64,000 nt of DNA from Anaerolineaceae bacterium (GCA_016936755.1 JAFGXF010000045.1:22696-86695); one strand, 5' to 3'. Counted from the first letter of the stretch, positions 42,812 to 52,183 are shown. Program-made: numbers and translations. Notes: generated by a model from the letters alone, not told the origin.

Positions 42812-43384
42812 ATGTCCAAATTATTAGCCTGTGTAATTTTAGCAGGTGATAGACGTCTCGAATTAGTGAGGGGCGATCTAACCAAGGAACGGGTTGATGT
42901 GATTGTGAACGCTGCGAATCAATGGCTCATGCATGGAGGAGGTGTGGCGGGAGCAATAGCAAAGAATGGCGGGTCAATTATCCAGGAAGAAAGTAATGAC
43001 TGGGTGGCCGGGCATGGCCCCATTACCCATATGCAACCAGCTTATACTCGTGCTGGCAAGCTCCCTTGCCGTTATGTTATCCATTCGGTTGGTACGGTAT
43101 GGGGAGAGGGTGGCGAGAAGGAGAAGTTAAAGCAGGCTATCAACAGTGCTTTGTGCATGGCCATTCGTTTGGAGATGCGAACACTTGCCTTACCCCCAAT
43201 TTCAACTGGAATCTTTGGTTATCCAAAGGAGATGGCTGCCCCGATTTTCTATTCTACAATACAGGCGTTCTGGTTGGTAAACCCCGATTGCTGTCTGAAT
43301 TTGATACGCATCACAATCATAGATGAACCAACCAGCAATGTTTTTCTTAATGCATTGATTCAATGGAAGAAGGAGCTGGGTTAA
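42812..43384 (+). CDS. Macro domain (ADP-ribose-binding/deacetylase) protein
   Basis: LVRGDLTKERVDVIVNAANQWLMHGGGVAGAIAKNGG; TACAAT-N6-ATG upstream. Confidence 0.9.
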   Translation: MSKLLACVILAGDRRLELVRGDLTKERVDVIVNAANQWLMHGGGVAGAIAKNGGSIIQEESNDWVAGHGPITHMQPAYTRAGKLPCRYVIHSVGTVWGEGGEKEKLKQAINSALCMAIRLEMRTLALPPISTGIFGYPKEMAAPIFYSTIQAFWLVNPDCCLNLIRITIIDEPTSNVFLNALIQWKKELG

Positions 43385-43385
43385 C

Positions 43386-44183
43386 ATGCGAACCACTGAT
43401 CATGATTTGATATCATCACGTAGAAATCCACGAATTCAACGGATCAAGAAACTACTTTCCAACAGTCAATTTAGGAAATCTGAACAGGCGTTTGTTCTTG
43501 AGGGAGTGCGGTTGGTTAAGGAAGCGATAAAGTCAGGCTGGCAGATATCCGAACTCCTGATTGATGAGCGGGTTAATTTTCGCAGTCAGGCATTGGTTCG
43601 GGAGGCTTTTCTCGCGGGCACCTCCAGTTTCTTGGTATCTGAATCAGTTCTGGCGGATATTACCGACACTGAAACTCCCCAGGGGATCGTTGCAGTCATT
43701 GTCCAACAAGATATTCCACTTCCACCTTTGATGGATTTGATATTGATACTGGATGCCATACGGGATCCGGGCAATGTTGGAACAATCCTGCGAACTGCCA
43801 ACGCAGTTGGTGTGAATACGGTATTAATCACGCCGGATACAGCTGATCCCTTCTCCCCAAAAGTGTTGAGAGCTGGAATGGGCGCGCAATTAACTCTGCC
43901 ATTAAGGGAAATGGATTGGCCAGAGATTGCCCAATGTGTCCATGGTCAATCTCATATGAAAACATTACTGGCGGATATACACAATGGTCAGCCGTTATGG
44001 GAAGTGGATTTAAGCCAACCCGTTGCATTGATCATCAGCAATGAAACGGCTGGTCCAAGTATACCTGCCTGTGATTTATCCGATGGCATCATCACGATTC
44101 CCATGCCAGGTGACAGTGAATCATTAAATGCTGCCATTGCAGCATCGTTATTAATGTATGAAGTCTTACGGCAAAGGCGATAG
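43386..44183 (+). CDS. RNA methyltransferase, TrmH/SpoU family
   Basis: LDAIRDPGNVGTILRTANAVG, IPMPGDSESLNAAIAASLLMYE. Confidence 0.92.
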   Translation: MRTTDHDLISSRRNPRIQRIKKLLSNSQFRKSEQAFVLEGVRLVKEAIKSGWQISELLIDERVNFRSQALVREAFLAGTSSFLVSESVLADITDTETPQGIVAVIVQQDIPLPPLMDLILILDAIRDPGNVGTILRTANAVGVNTVLITPDTADPFSPKVLRAGMGAQLTLPLREMDWPEIAQCVHGQSHMKTLLADIHNGQPLWEVDLSQPVALIISNETAGPSIPACDLSDGIITIPMPGDSESLNAAIAASLLMYEVLRQRR

Positions 44184-44196
44184 GTAGTGATTCGTA

Positions 44197-45636
44197 TTAA
44201 TATTCGCGGAGGGAATCCTTGACAAGATCCATGGTCACAACATCTGGACTGATGATCACAAGGGTTGAAGACACACTATAACTGATTGTTGCTGTCTGTT
44301 CTATCGTAACCCATTTTATCTGACTATCGGTTTGCGACACAGGATCCCCCCAACGTTTGGATCCGTATTCCTCGAATGCATCTAGAAATTCCTTTGCATC
44401 TCGATTTGTATCCCAGACAGTTCTCATGATCAGAACAGACTGACCCAATTCTGTGTTGGTATATACCTGATATTGATCACCACCCCATCCAGCAGCCGCC
44501 GCATGCGCTACTTCTTCATCCAGTTGATAATTTTCATGATACCCTTTGGCCAACATCAGATAGGTATACCATTCCCCAACCACATCATTGTATGTTAAAT
44601 TCCAGCCTTCGCCAAGAGAAGAGGATATATTGGAGAGTGTTACAACAACCGGTGAGTCATCTGGATATCGGCTGGGATGCATAATCTGTTCGGTGCTGAC
44701 CGGTGGATTGGCATAGGCATTGTTGATTGCCTGCCAATGCCCTTGATCATACAGCATCTGAACAAATTCCAGACCTGCTGTGTAAGGGAAAAGGAAATCC
44801 TCTTTCATAAATTCCGGGGCGGAATCGTATATGGGGCTTTCATAACTCTGATAAAAATCATCGACGTCAGATTGATCTTGTTCACTAGCATACTGGTAAA
44901 ACCAATTGTATTCTGTCAGGACCGCGTCACCTTCAATCAATGCGGTTATGGCTGCACAACGTTCACTATCAAGTTGACAGTCCTCATCGTTTATCTTTAA
45001 GCCATTACGGAAATCAAAATTTTGATCCTGCAGAACATGGGTATATTCGTGTGCATAGGTCATTTTTTCAAGACCGCCAAAATCAATGTTCCGAACAACA
45101 TACATTTCCTTGATTTCATCGTCGTAATACCCGGCGATTTGTTCGCTGTATAGATCCTCATAAAAAGTGATTAAGTCAAAATCTTGAGGGAGTAATCCAA
45201 AAACACTAAGTGTAGCAAGATCCGCCAGAGCATCCTCATGTGTGTAATCAACCAGAAAATCGTTTATCACATTATCGCGAAGCTCATCCTCACTTAATAA
45301 TGCGCGAGGTACGGTGCCATTCGGTTGCAAACCGCGAATATCGATAACCTGATTTTGGATTTTATCCATGGTTTTGGTTATATTTTCAGAAAGCCCTGGC
45401 TCCTGTACGGCTATTCCGTTATCGGTTGGAACGGCTTCGGGTGTTTCCTGACAAATTTCTTCCGGGCAATAGGTGGAACTGGGCTGCAGGATACCTGATA
45501 CTGCTGAGGTCATTGTTGGTTGTGGATTATTTTGGTCCCAAATATATACACCCGTACCGACTGCAGCAACAATTGCAGTTAGTAGACAGGCGCAACCCAA
45601 TATGATTAAGCAGGTTATCCAGATGCGTTTGTTCAT
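44197..45636 (-). CDS. Membrane-anchored extracellular protein with HEYTH zinc-metallopeptidase-like motif
   Basis: N-terminal TM; MTYAHEYTHVLQDQNFD and downstream ALIEGDAVL (possible third ligand Glu). Confidence 0.65.
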   Translation of the reverse strand: MNKRIWITCLIILGCACLLTAIVAAVGTGVYIWDQNNPQPTMTSAVSGILQPSSTYCPEEICQETPEAVPTDNGIAVQEPGLSENITKTMDKIQNQVIDIRGLQPNGTVPRALLSEDELRDNVINDFLVDYTHEDALADLATLSVFGLLPQDFDLITFYEDLYSEQIAGYYDDEIKEMYVVRNIDFGGLEKMTYAHEYTHVLQDQNFDFRNGLKINDEDCQLDSERCAAITALIEGDAVLTEYNWFYQYASEQDQSDVDDFYQSYESPIYDSAPEFMKEDFLFPYTAGLEFVQMLYDQGHWQAINNAYANPPVSTEQIMHPSRYPDDSPVVVTLSNISSSLGEGWNLTYNDVVGEWYTYLMLAKGYHENYQLDEEVAHAAAAGWGGDQYQVYTNTELGQSVLIMRTVWDTNRDAKEFLDAFEEYGSKRWGDPVSQTDSQIKWVTIEQTATISYSVSSTLVIISPDVVTMDLVKDSLREY

Positions 45637-46862
45637 TGGGTATTTCCTCCAACATAATTAAGGGCATAGCGCGCGTCCAGATAATTGGGATTAATATGTA
45701 AAGCCCTGTTGAACTCTTCGATGGCGGCCGTCTTATTACCCTCTCGGAATAAAGCCCAGCCATACCATAGGCGGTTTTCCTCCGAAGTGGGCGTGATTTT
45801 CAATGCATATTCCGCCAGGGCTTTAAGGTCATCGTTTCGGGCTGTTTTAAAATATGCGATGAATGGTCCAAATTGATGGCGTAACATTCTCTGGGGAATT
45901 CCCAAACGAATGGCTGTATCATATGCTTGCGCCGATTCAGCATTACGCTCGAAGTAGAGCAGATTTGTTCCCACATTGAACCAGGCATATGCATCATCCG
46001 GGTTGATCTCTGTTTCATCATATGCCTTATTCAACGCGTTGAACCGGTTGGTGTCTTCTTCCCAATTTTCACCAACAAGAGCCAGCAGTGTCTCTGTTTG
46101 ATTGGGGAGAAAAACCAGCAGATACGCGCGATTAAATGCCTTCCAATTTTCATCAAGCTCTGCATATGTTAAAAGCCTGTTCGGGCTGTACCAAGAGTCT
46201 TGAGTTGTGAACAGGCCGGCATCATCGTCATAACCGGTTACGAGCAGGTAATGTCCTCCCCAACGGTCATCATTAATCCGATATGACTGGTCAAGACGCA
46301 TACCACTCTCTACGATGACCGGGAACCCATTGGCGATAAGGCGTTTTAATAGCTGAATATCACCTGACACGCGGTATTCTGCATTCAACCAACCAGCCCT
46401 GTTTCTGACGAAGTAGACCAATTCGTCAATATTAACATTTTTATCATCGATGTTTGGTTTGATAATTTCAGCGATATCATTCTGATTGCCTACCCAGCCA
46501 TACATGCGCAAGATCATGGCCAGAGTGGCTGCACCGCAATTGTTATAGACTTCCTTTTCATATTCCGGTGCTTCCAGTATCAAGCGCGCTGGCAGCGGAG
46601 CAGGAGTGTTATTAGGCGTAGTGTGGGGAGTTGCCTCCGATAATGTCCCAATGGGGGTTAGTCGATCCAATGATAAATGAGGTTGGGGTAAAGCTGTCGG
46701 GGCATATTTAACCGGATCAAAGATACTACGGATATATGTGGTTGCCACATCCATGCGCCAGTTCACCCGCATTTTAATGTCGGGTGATTGGTAAGCTAAG
46801 ACAGCTATCAGTATCGTTCCAATGGAAACAAGACTGATAATTACCCAGATCCATTTTTTCAT
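45633..46862 (-). CDS. Membrane-anchored C39-like cysteine peptidase with C-terminal TPR repeats
   Basis: YNNCGAATLAMILRMYGW, WGGHYLLVTGYDDD, TTQDSW; TPR tail; 4-nt overlap with the next gene. Confidence 0.75.
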   Translation of the reverse strand: MKKWIWVIISLVSIGTILIAVLAYQSPDIKMRVNWRMDVATTYIRSIFDPVKYAPTALPQPHLSLDRLTPIGTLSEATPHTTPNNTPAPLPARLILEAPEYEKEVYNNCGAATLAMILRMYGWVGNQNDIAEIIKPNIDDKNVNIDELVYFVRNRAGWLNAEYRVSGDIQLLKRLIANGFPVIVESGMRLDQSYRINDDRWGGHYLLVTGYDDDAGLFTTQDSWYSPNRLLTYAELDENWKAFNRAYLLVFLPNQTETLLALVGENWEEDTNRFNALNKAYDETEINPDDAYAWFNVGTNLLYFERNAESAQAYDTAIRLGIPQRMLRHQFGPFIAYFKTARNDDLKALAEYALKITPTSEENRLWYGWALFREGNKTAAIEEFNRALHINPNYLDARYALNYVGGNTQ

Positions 46863-46981
46863 TCGCGCAATTTTACCAAAGGAATGCTGGTATACACTGT
46901 GGTGGGCTAGTCTCTAACCATCTTATTAATCCCCATTGGTGATGGTATGGTCTGGCTTAATAAAATATTGGGTGAAATCGT

Positions 46982-48307
46982 TCATCCTGGAAAAATGGAT
47001 TCAAAGGCTTCAGGTGCATATTTCTGTACCAAATCTGAAGAGAGCGCATTCTCTTTACAAATAGAGGCATACAGATCAACGCTCGGTCTACGAATTCTTT
47101 TCTGGGTGGCTACATCCAATCCCCAAAGGCCGAAGCGTTGTGACCAGCCACGTTCCCACTCAAAGTTATCAACCAGCGACCAGTGGAAGTATCCTTTGAT
47201 CGGCCAGTTGAAATTTACAGCGCGCCATATTTTATGAATGTGTTGGGTTATGTATCGCGGCCGCATTTTATCCTCGGCATCCTCAACACCATTTTCGGTC
47301 ACATAGATTGGCCGGTTGAAATGCAGTGCCCAATGTAAAGCTTCAAACATGCCATCTGGAACATTGGCAATAAACCCCGATCCACTCAGATCCGAGCCGT
47401 CTGGATAATGCAAGCGACCAAACAGTGTGGACGGATTGCGTATATCAAAAGAAACAATATCCTGTGAATAATAGTTCACGCCAATGAAATCCTGGGTGTT
47501 ACTCGCTGCCGGAACACGCTTACGAGTTGTGAGTAAAGAGAAGACCCCATTTTGAGCCGCATATGCAAATGTATGGAAATTACGTTTCAGTTGTCTGGCA
47601 AGAAAAGATTCGGGAAGACACCAGTTGTGGGCAGGTTTTATGCTCCGATAGTTATGCGCCATCCCGACCAGCGCGTCAGACTGCAACTTGTGAATGGCAT
47701 GATAACTACCCGCGTGAGCCTTCAACAAGTTTACTCCAGCGCGAAAAGCTCTAACCAGGCTGTTATATCCCGGTGGGAACCCTCCATGCATGTATCCGCC
47801 AAACAGGTATACATTCGGTTCATTAATCGTGACCCACAAGTGGACATAATCCTTGAAGGCTTTGACGACTTTTCTGGTGAATTTAATGAAACATTCCACC
47901 GACTTCTCATTTTCCCAACCACCCTGTTCATTGAACCAAATCGGATCGGTAAAATGATGAAGCGTAACCATTGGAACCATGTTGCGCTTTATAAGTCCTT
48001 TCAACATCTCCCGGTAAACGTCGATTGCATTATCATCCCAACGGCTGGGGGATGGCTGAATGCGACTCCATTCTATCGAGAATCGATGCGCATTTTGATG
48101 TGTATTAGCAACCCGGTCGAAGTCCTCTTCCCATCTTCCACCCCACCAGTCGCAGGCCAATCCGGATTTATCACCATTTAGGATATTTCCAGGAGTTTGC
48201 TCCCATTGCCACCAGTTATTATTGGTATTGTTTCCCTCCACCTGGTGCGCAGCAGTTGCCGTGCCCCATAGAAAACCTGAAGGAAACTGGTATTTTGCTC
48301 TTGGCAT
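46982..48307 (-). CDS. Glycoside hydrolase family 1 beta-glucosidase-like
   Basis: FLWGTATAAHQVEG, TINEPNVY, IYVTENGVED. Confidence 0.93.
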   Translation of the reverse strand: MPRAKYQFPSGFLWGTATAAHQVEGNNTNNNWWQWEQTPGNILNGDKSGLACDWWGGRWEEDFDRVANTHQNAHRFSIEWSRIQPSPSRWDDNAIDVYREMLKGLIKRNMVPMVTLHHFTDPIWFNEQGGWENEKSVECFIKFTRKVVKAFKDYVHLWVTINEPNVYLFGGYMHGGFPPGYNSLVRAFRAGVNLLKAHAGSYHAIHKLQSDALVGMAHNYRSIKPAHNWCLPESFLARQLKRNFHTFAYAAQNGVFSLLTTRKRVPAASNTQDFIGVNYYSQDIVSFDIRNPSTLFGRLHYPDGSDLSGSGFIANVPDGMFEALHWALHFNRPIYVTENGVEDAEDKMRPRYITQHIHKIWRAVNFNWPIKGYFHWSLVDNFEWERGWSQRFGLWGLDVATQKRIRRPSVDLYASICKENALSSDLVQKYAPEAFESIFPG

Positions 48308-48347
48308 ATTCTGCTCCTGATGTATCGATCATGTCATGATAAGGGAG

Positions 48348-48387
48348 GGGGCATAACGCCTGTCAGGTGCCAGCTGCGATATGCCCC
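48348..48387 (-). promoter_or_regulatory. Structured 5' leader hairpin of the GH1 gene
   Basis: 8-bp inverted repeat GGGGCATA/TATGCCCC enclosing 24 nt. Confidence 0.5.
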
Positions 48388-48407
48388 ATCTACCGCCTGT
48401 TCCTTCA

Positions 48408-48436
48408 ATTCTATCTGGCCTGTGTGTTGTTGTCAA
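48408..48436 (-). promoter_or_regulatory. Promoter TTGACA-N17-TAGAAT for GH1
   Basis: Minus strand: -35 at 48436-48431, -10 at 48413-48408. Confidence 0.75.
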
Positions 48437-48484
48437 AGCTGCTGACAGGGCCAGTGACTTTTTAGTTTAAGGTTGAGCAAGGTA

Positions 48485-49186
48485 TTACGGAATAACCATA
48501 TTGAGATTAAAATCGGATGGACAGATCTGGTTCAAAGGGCACGATGGGCAATCCGGTTTACGGGGATGGCAGACCTCACGACCAAGGCGGATGATGTTGA
48601 GATGTGAAGAATAATATGAGTCCTCATTGAAAATGGATTCAAGATATTGGTGGGCGTTTTCCACACTCATTTTTGGATCTCGCAAATCAAGCCTGCCTGT
48701 GACACGAAAAATGTGTGTATCTACAGGGAAAGCCGGTTTTCCAAGAGAGAAGCACAATACGATGGCTGCAGTCTTCGGTCCCACTCCCTTAAAACGTAGC
48801 AGCCAGTTGCGTGCTTCTTCTGTGTCAAGTTTTCGTAAAAAATCAAGCTCAAGCTTACCCCGTTCCAATGTAATTGATCGTAAAACCTGTTGAATGCGGG
48901 GACCTTTCTGATTGGCCAAACCTGCACTTCGGATAGCTGACACAATGGAGTCGGTACTGGCATCCCTTACTAACTCCCAGGACGGATATTGCGTTCGAAG
49001 GTTGTTAAAAGCGATATCACGGTTGTGGTCGCTTGTATTTTGTGAAAGTATGGTGGAGACCAATTCATCCAATGGCGGTAAAGGATTACGCCAATGAGGA
49101 GCTCCATAATAATCATTTAATAATAGGTTTATAGATTCCGCCCTTCTTTGGCGTATTTCTAATAATTGATCATCGGTATCTTTCAC
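48485..49186 (-). CDS. nth: Endonuclease III-like DNA glycosylase (GTG start)
   Basis: LLRFKGVGPKTAAIVLCFSLGKPAFPVDTHIFRV HhH-GPD; CHPRKPDCPSCPLNQIC FeS ligands. Confidence 0.9.
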   Translation of the reverse strand: MKDTDDQLLEIRQRRAESINLLLNDYYGAPHWRNPLPPLDELVSTILSQNTSDHNRDIAFNNLRTQYPSWELVRDASTDSIVSAIRSAGLANQKGPRIQQVLRSITLERGKLELDFLRKLDTEEARNWLLRFKGVGPKTAAIVLCFSLGKPAFPVDTHIFRVTGRLDLRDPKMSVENAHQYLESIFNEDSYYSSHLNIIRLGREVCHPRKPDCPSCPLNQICPSDFNLNMVIP

Positions 49187-49392
49187 AAGGTCATACCTCT
49201 ATTATTAATGGGAATTGTGCACGAATCTCACTCAACAAGCTATTATCCCGATTGTCAATAAGTCAGGTGGCATAATAACGGATAGTGGTGATTGTTGATC
49301 GATATGAATACCTTCCGGTATGTGAAGGATATAAGTTGATGTTTTCAATATGAGGGTCTTTACCCTCGATGTAGCCCCACATTATTAGAATA

Positions 49393-49579
49393 AGGTGTTG
49401 CCTGATGGGTGTTTCTGAGTAGGGTGAGAAAACCAACAACCTGGGATATGCATGAAGCTCTCCGGTATTGAGGACAATCGTGAGTGAGCCAAGATGACCG
49501 GTTTCTCAGCACCTCGATAAGAGAGCTCATTTACTGAACTGTAGGGGACAATTCCCATACTAAGGAAGCGTGACGCTTC
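49393..49579 (+). mobile_element. Structured RNA block resembling domain I of a group II intron (remnant, no RT ORF)
   Basis: AGGTGTTG/CAACAACCT helix with bulged A; nested AGCTCTC/GAGAGCT and CCGGT/ACCGG helices; GAAGCG-TGA-CGCTTC hairpin; segments TAAGGTGTTG, GAAAACCAACAACCT and TTTACTGAAC resemble what I recall of Ll.LtrB-type intron 5' sequences. Confidence 0.45.
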
Positions 49580-49589
49580 TCGAAAGGTA

Positions 49590-50441
49590 CTAGCCACAGT
49601 CTGCAGATTCTATTTGAGGAAGGTGATGATACTGGTAATAACGTTTGATACCAAAGCGAAGGCGTTTGTAATAATATGTTGACTCTTCACTGGAGATTTT
49701 ATTAAGCAAGGATGGTAAGAATTGTTCAATCGCATCCGGTGGTGTGTTTTTATTCGCAAGCGATGTCAGTTTCTTCTGAATGGTTTGAAGGAGTTTCATT
49801 TGCCATCGGATTTGTTCATGGCTGACTGGTTTGGTCCGCCCACCAATCACTGTGTAGTTTTTATATTTATCCAAAAGCAGTATTAAAGATTCCTGCCAGG
49901 CAGACAGGTCAGCTTGGGCAAGAAAAGGTGGTTGATTTGGGATTACCGCATCTCCAATGAAAATCAGGTTGTCATCTGGTAGGATTACCCAAATCGCCCC
50001 AGGAGCAGAACCAGGGTGATGTTCCAATATTATGGGAGAAGCCCCCCATGTCAAATTAAGCTGGTGACTGAAAGAGAATTCTGGTAAAGCCCAGCGAATT
50101 GGACCGAGATTACCACAACGCTCAGATGCTGACCCTGTTTCTGGTTCCTGGGGTTTGATGGATGTGGGACGATTGCGAAAGATCTGGGTGGTTCTTTCCT
50201 GTGCAATCACAATGCAATCCATCGCCCGGACTCCCACGGTCCTGTCAATATGTCCATCCAGATTAACCAGCAGGCGTGGATTGTGGTTGGATAGGTTTTG
50301 AATGGTGGTTCGCCAAGATCTGATATCCTCGGGTTTAATGGGGGCATCGATCAGCAGTACATGTTGATCACGAACTATTGCTCCTAGCGTTACACCCGCA
50401 AAACCCGTTTCAATATATACACCGTCTGTAATCTGTTCCAT
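49590..50441 (-). CDS. Metallo-beta-lactamase-fold hydrolase-like protein (atypical metal motif)
   Basis: NLDGHIDRTVG, LEHHPGSAPGAIWVILPDDNLIFIGDAVI. Confidence 0.65.
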   Translation of the reverse strand: MEQITDGVYIETGFAGVTLGAIVRDQHVLLIDAPIKPEDIRSWRTTIQNLSNHNPRLLVNLDGHIDRTVGVRAMDCIVIAQERTTQIFRNRPTSIKPQEPETGSASERCGNLGPIRWALPEFSFSHQLNLTWGASPIILEHHPGSAPGAIWVILPDDNLIFIGDAVIPNQPPFLAQADLSAWQESLILLLDKYKNYTVIGGRTKPVSHEQIRWQMKLLQTIQKKLTSLANKNTPPDAIEQFLPSLLNKISSEESTYYYKRLRFGIKRYYQYHHLPQIESADCG

Positions 50442-50485
50442 AATACTCCTGTATAACAGGTTGGATTATAGTATGTTAAAGCATA

Positions 50486-52081
50486 TTATGATGGGGGCTC
50501 GGATTCTCTCATGATAGGAATAGTGAAAAGGAATCGGGCACCTTTATCGACTTTATTTTCAACCCATATCCGACCACCATGTGCTTCAACTGCCAATTTG
50601 CAGAAAGCCAAACCAAGTCCAAAACCATGCATACTTGACACACTTTTTAATCGCATGAATTTATTAAACACATTTTCCAGTTGATCCTCTGGAATCCCAG
50701 GACCACTATCCTCAACTGAAAACACGATTGCCCCGATATCCTCTTTCAAATTGATGATCACCTTGGTTTTTGAAGGTGAGAACTTGACAGCGTTTTCCAA
50801 TAGATTGATCAACACCCGCCTGATCATCTCACCATCAACCATAATATCTGAAAGTCTACCCTGACAGTGGATCTCGAAAGTGATATGTTTAACGGCAGCC
50901 ATTTGGCGACTGATTTCAATGGCATCCTTCACGATATTTTTGGGTGAATTAATGTCGGAGTGGACGATTGATTCTCCCTCTTCGATCCTGCGAATATCGA
51001 GCAGGGAGTTCACCAGCCGCATGACTCGTTCTGTCGAGCGGTGCGCAACCGATAAAATCGTTTTGACCGATTCGTCTTCATCTTTTCCAAGCTGGTGCGC
51101 CAGAATATCCAGACTGGAGACCACGTTCGAAAGAGGTGAGCGAATATCGTGATAAACCATTGTCATGAGGTCTTCTTGAATATTCTCCATCTGTTTTCGT
51201 TCGGTAATATCTCGGATAATCCATTGCAGATAGCTCTGTTTTCCCAAGGTGACTTGGCCGACCTTCACCTCCACAGGAAGCTTATTTGTCTTGGAGAGAA
51301 CAAGCTCTGATTCGTATATTACAAAATCAACCTTTTTTAATTTTGAAAAACCTGCCCCGAGTCGTGAATAATCAGGTTTATGAATTTCCATAATACTTGT
51401 TTCATGGGACAAATGGAGTCTTATGTCAGCGACTCGTTCCACCGCCCGGTTGACTTCGATCACGCGACCATCCCAGTCTGTTATAAAGAGCATATCATTC
51501 GATGCTTCAAAAAGAGTCTGGTATCTTTGTTGAGCGTGTTCCAGGCGAGTGTATAGACGTGCGTTATAAACCGCGACCCCGGCCAGATTGCCGATGTCTT
51601 GGACAAAATTGAGTTGTCGTTCAGTAAAGAAACCCGGCTTGGAATGAACGATCGTTAAAACGCCGACAAGCTCCTTATGTGAAATAAGAGGAACACAAAT
51701 AGCGCATTTCGCGCCTGTGCGATTTATGGCATCATCAGGGCGCCGGTGCCAGCGTTCGTCTTTACTGGTGTCTGGAACCAATACAGCTTTTTCTTCTTGC
51801 AGCACCCAGCCTGCCAATCCTTGTGAGAGTGTGTTGTGAAGTTGTCGGGTTGTGTGATTTATAAATTTGCCTTGATAAATGATGGCGGCATCCATGGGTT
51901 CATGCTTTTCATCCAACGTGATGATGGCCCCTCTTTCACCATTGATGGCCTCTACCGATTTCTTCAAGGTGTTTTCAAGAGTTTGTTTAAGCGATAGATC
52001 CTGAGTTAGTTCACGATTAATATCGCTTAATAAGGCTAAGTTATGATTATCATCGCCGATGCTAAATCGCTCTGACTTCAT
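50486..52081 (-). CDS. Sensor histidine kinase with GAF and PAS domains
   Basis: MVYHDIRSPLSNVVSSLDIL H-box; NLLENAVKFSPSKTKV N-box; DSGPGIPEDQLENVFNKF; GFGLGLAFCKLAVEAHGG. Confidence 0.94.
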   Translation of the reverse strand: MKSERFSIGDDNHNLALLSDINRELTQDLSLKQTLENTLKKSVEAINGERGAIITLDEKHEPMDAAIIYQGKFINHTTRQLHNTLSQGLAGWVLQEEKAVLVPDTSKDERWHRRPDDAINRTGAKCAICVPLISHKELVGVLTIVHSKPGFFTERQLNFVQDIGNLAGVAVYNARLYTRLEHAQQRYQTLFEASNDMLFITDWDGRVIEVNRAVERVADIRLHLSHETSIMEIHKPDYSRLGAGFSKLKKVDFVIYESELVLSKTNKLPVEVKVGQVTLGKQSYLQWIIRDITERKQMENIQEDLMTMVYHDIRSPLSNVVSSLDILAHQLGKDEDESVKTILSVAHRSTERVMRLVNSLLDIRRIEEGESIVHSDINSPKNIVKDAIEISRQMAAVKHITFEIHCQGRLSDIMVDGEMIRRVLINLLENAVKFSPSKTKVIINLKEDIGAIVFSVEDSGPGIPEDQLENVFNKFMRLKSVSSMHGFGLGLAFCKLAVEAHGGRIWVENKVDKGARFLFTIPIMRESEPPS

Positions 52082-52122
52082 TTTGGGGCACCGTCAACCA
52101 GTTATATATAAACATTTCTTGA

Positions 52123-52151
52123 ATATAACTACTCATTAATAATGGTTATAT
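52123..52151. promoter_or_regulatory. Inverted repeat ATATAAC-N15-GTTATAT upstream of the histidine kinase
   Basis: Arms 52123-52129 and 52145-52151, with an additional GTTATAT at 52101. Confidence 0.35.
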
Positions 52152-52183
52152 CATATTAGTATATCGCTGTCATCACAGGTCTA

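Noticed and set aside
49385-49597. 70-aa minus-strand ORF MASTFREASRFLSMGIVPYSS...
   Set aside because: Overlaps the structured RNA block on the opposite strand; more likely a spurious ORF over an intron-like RNA
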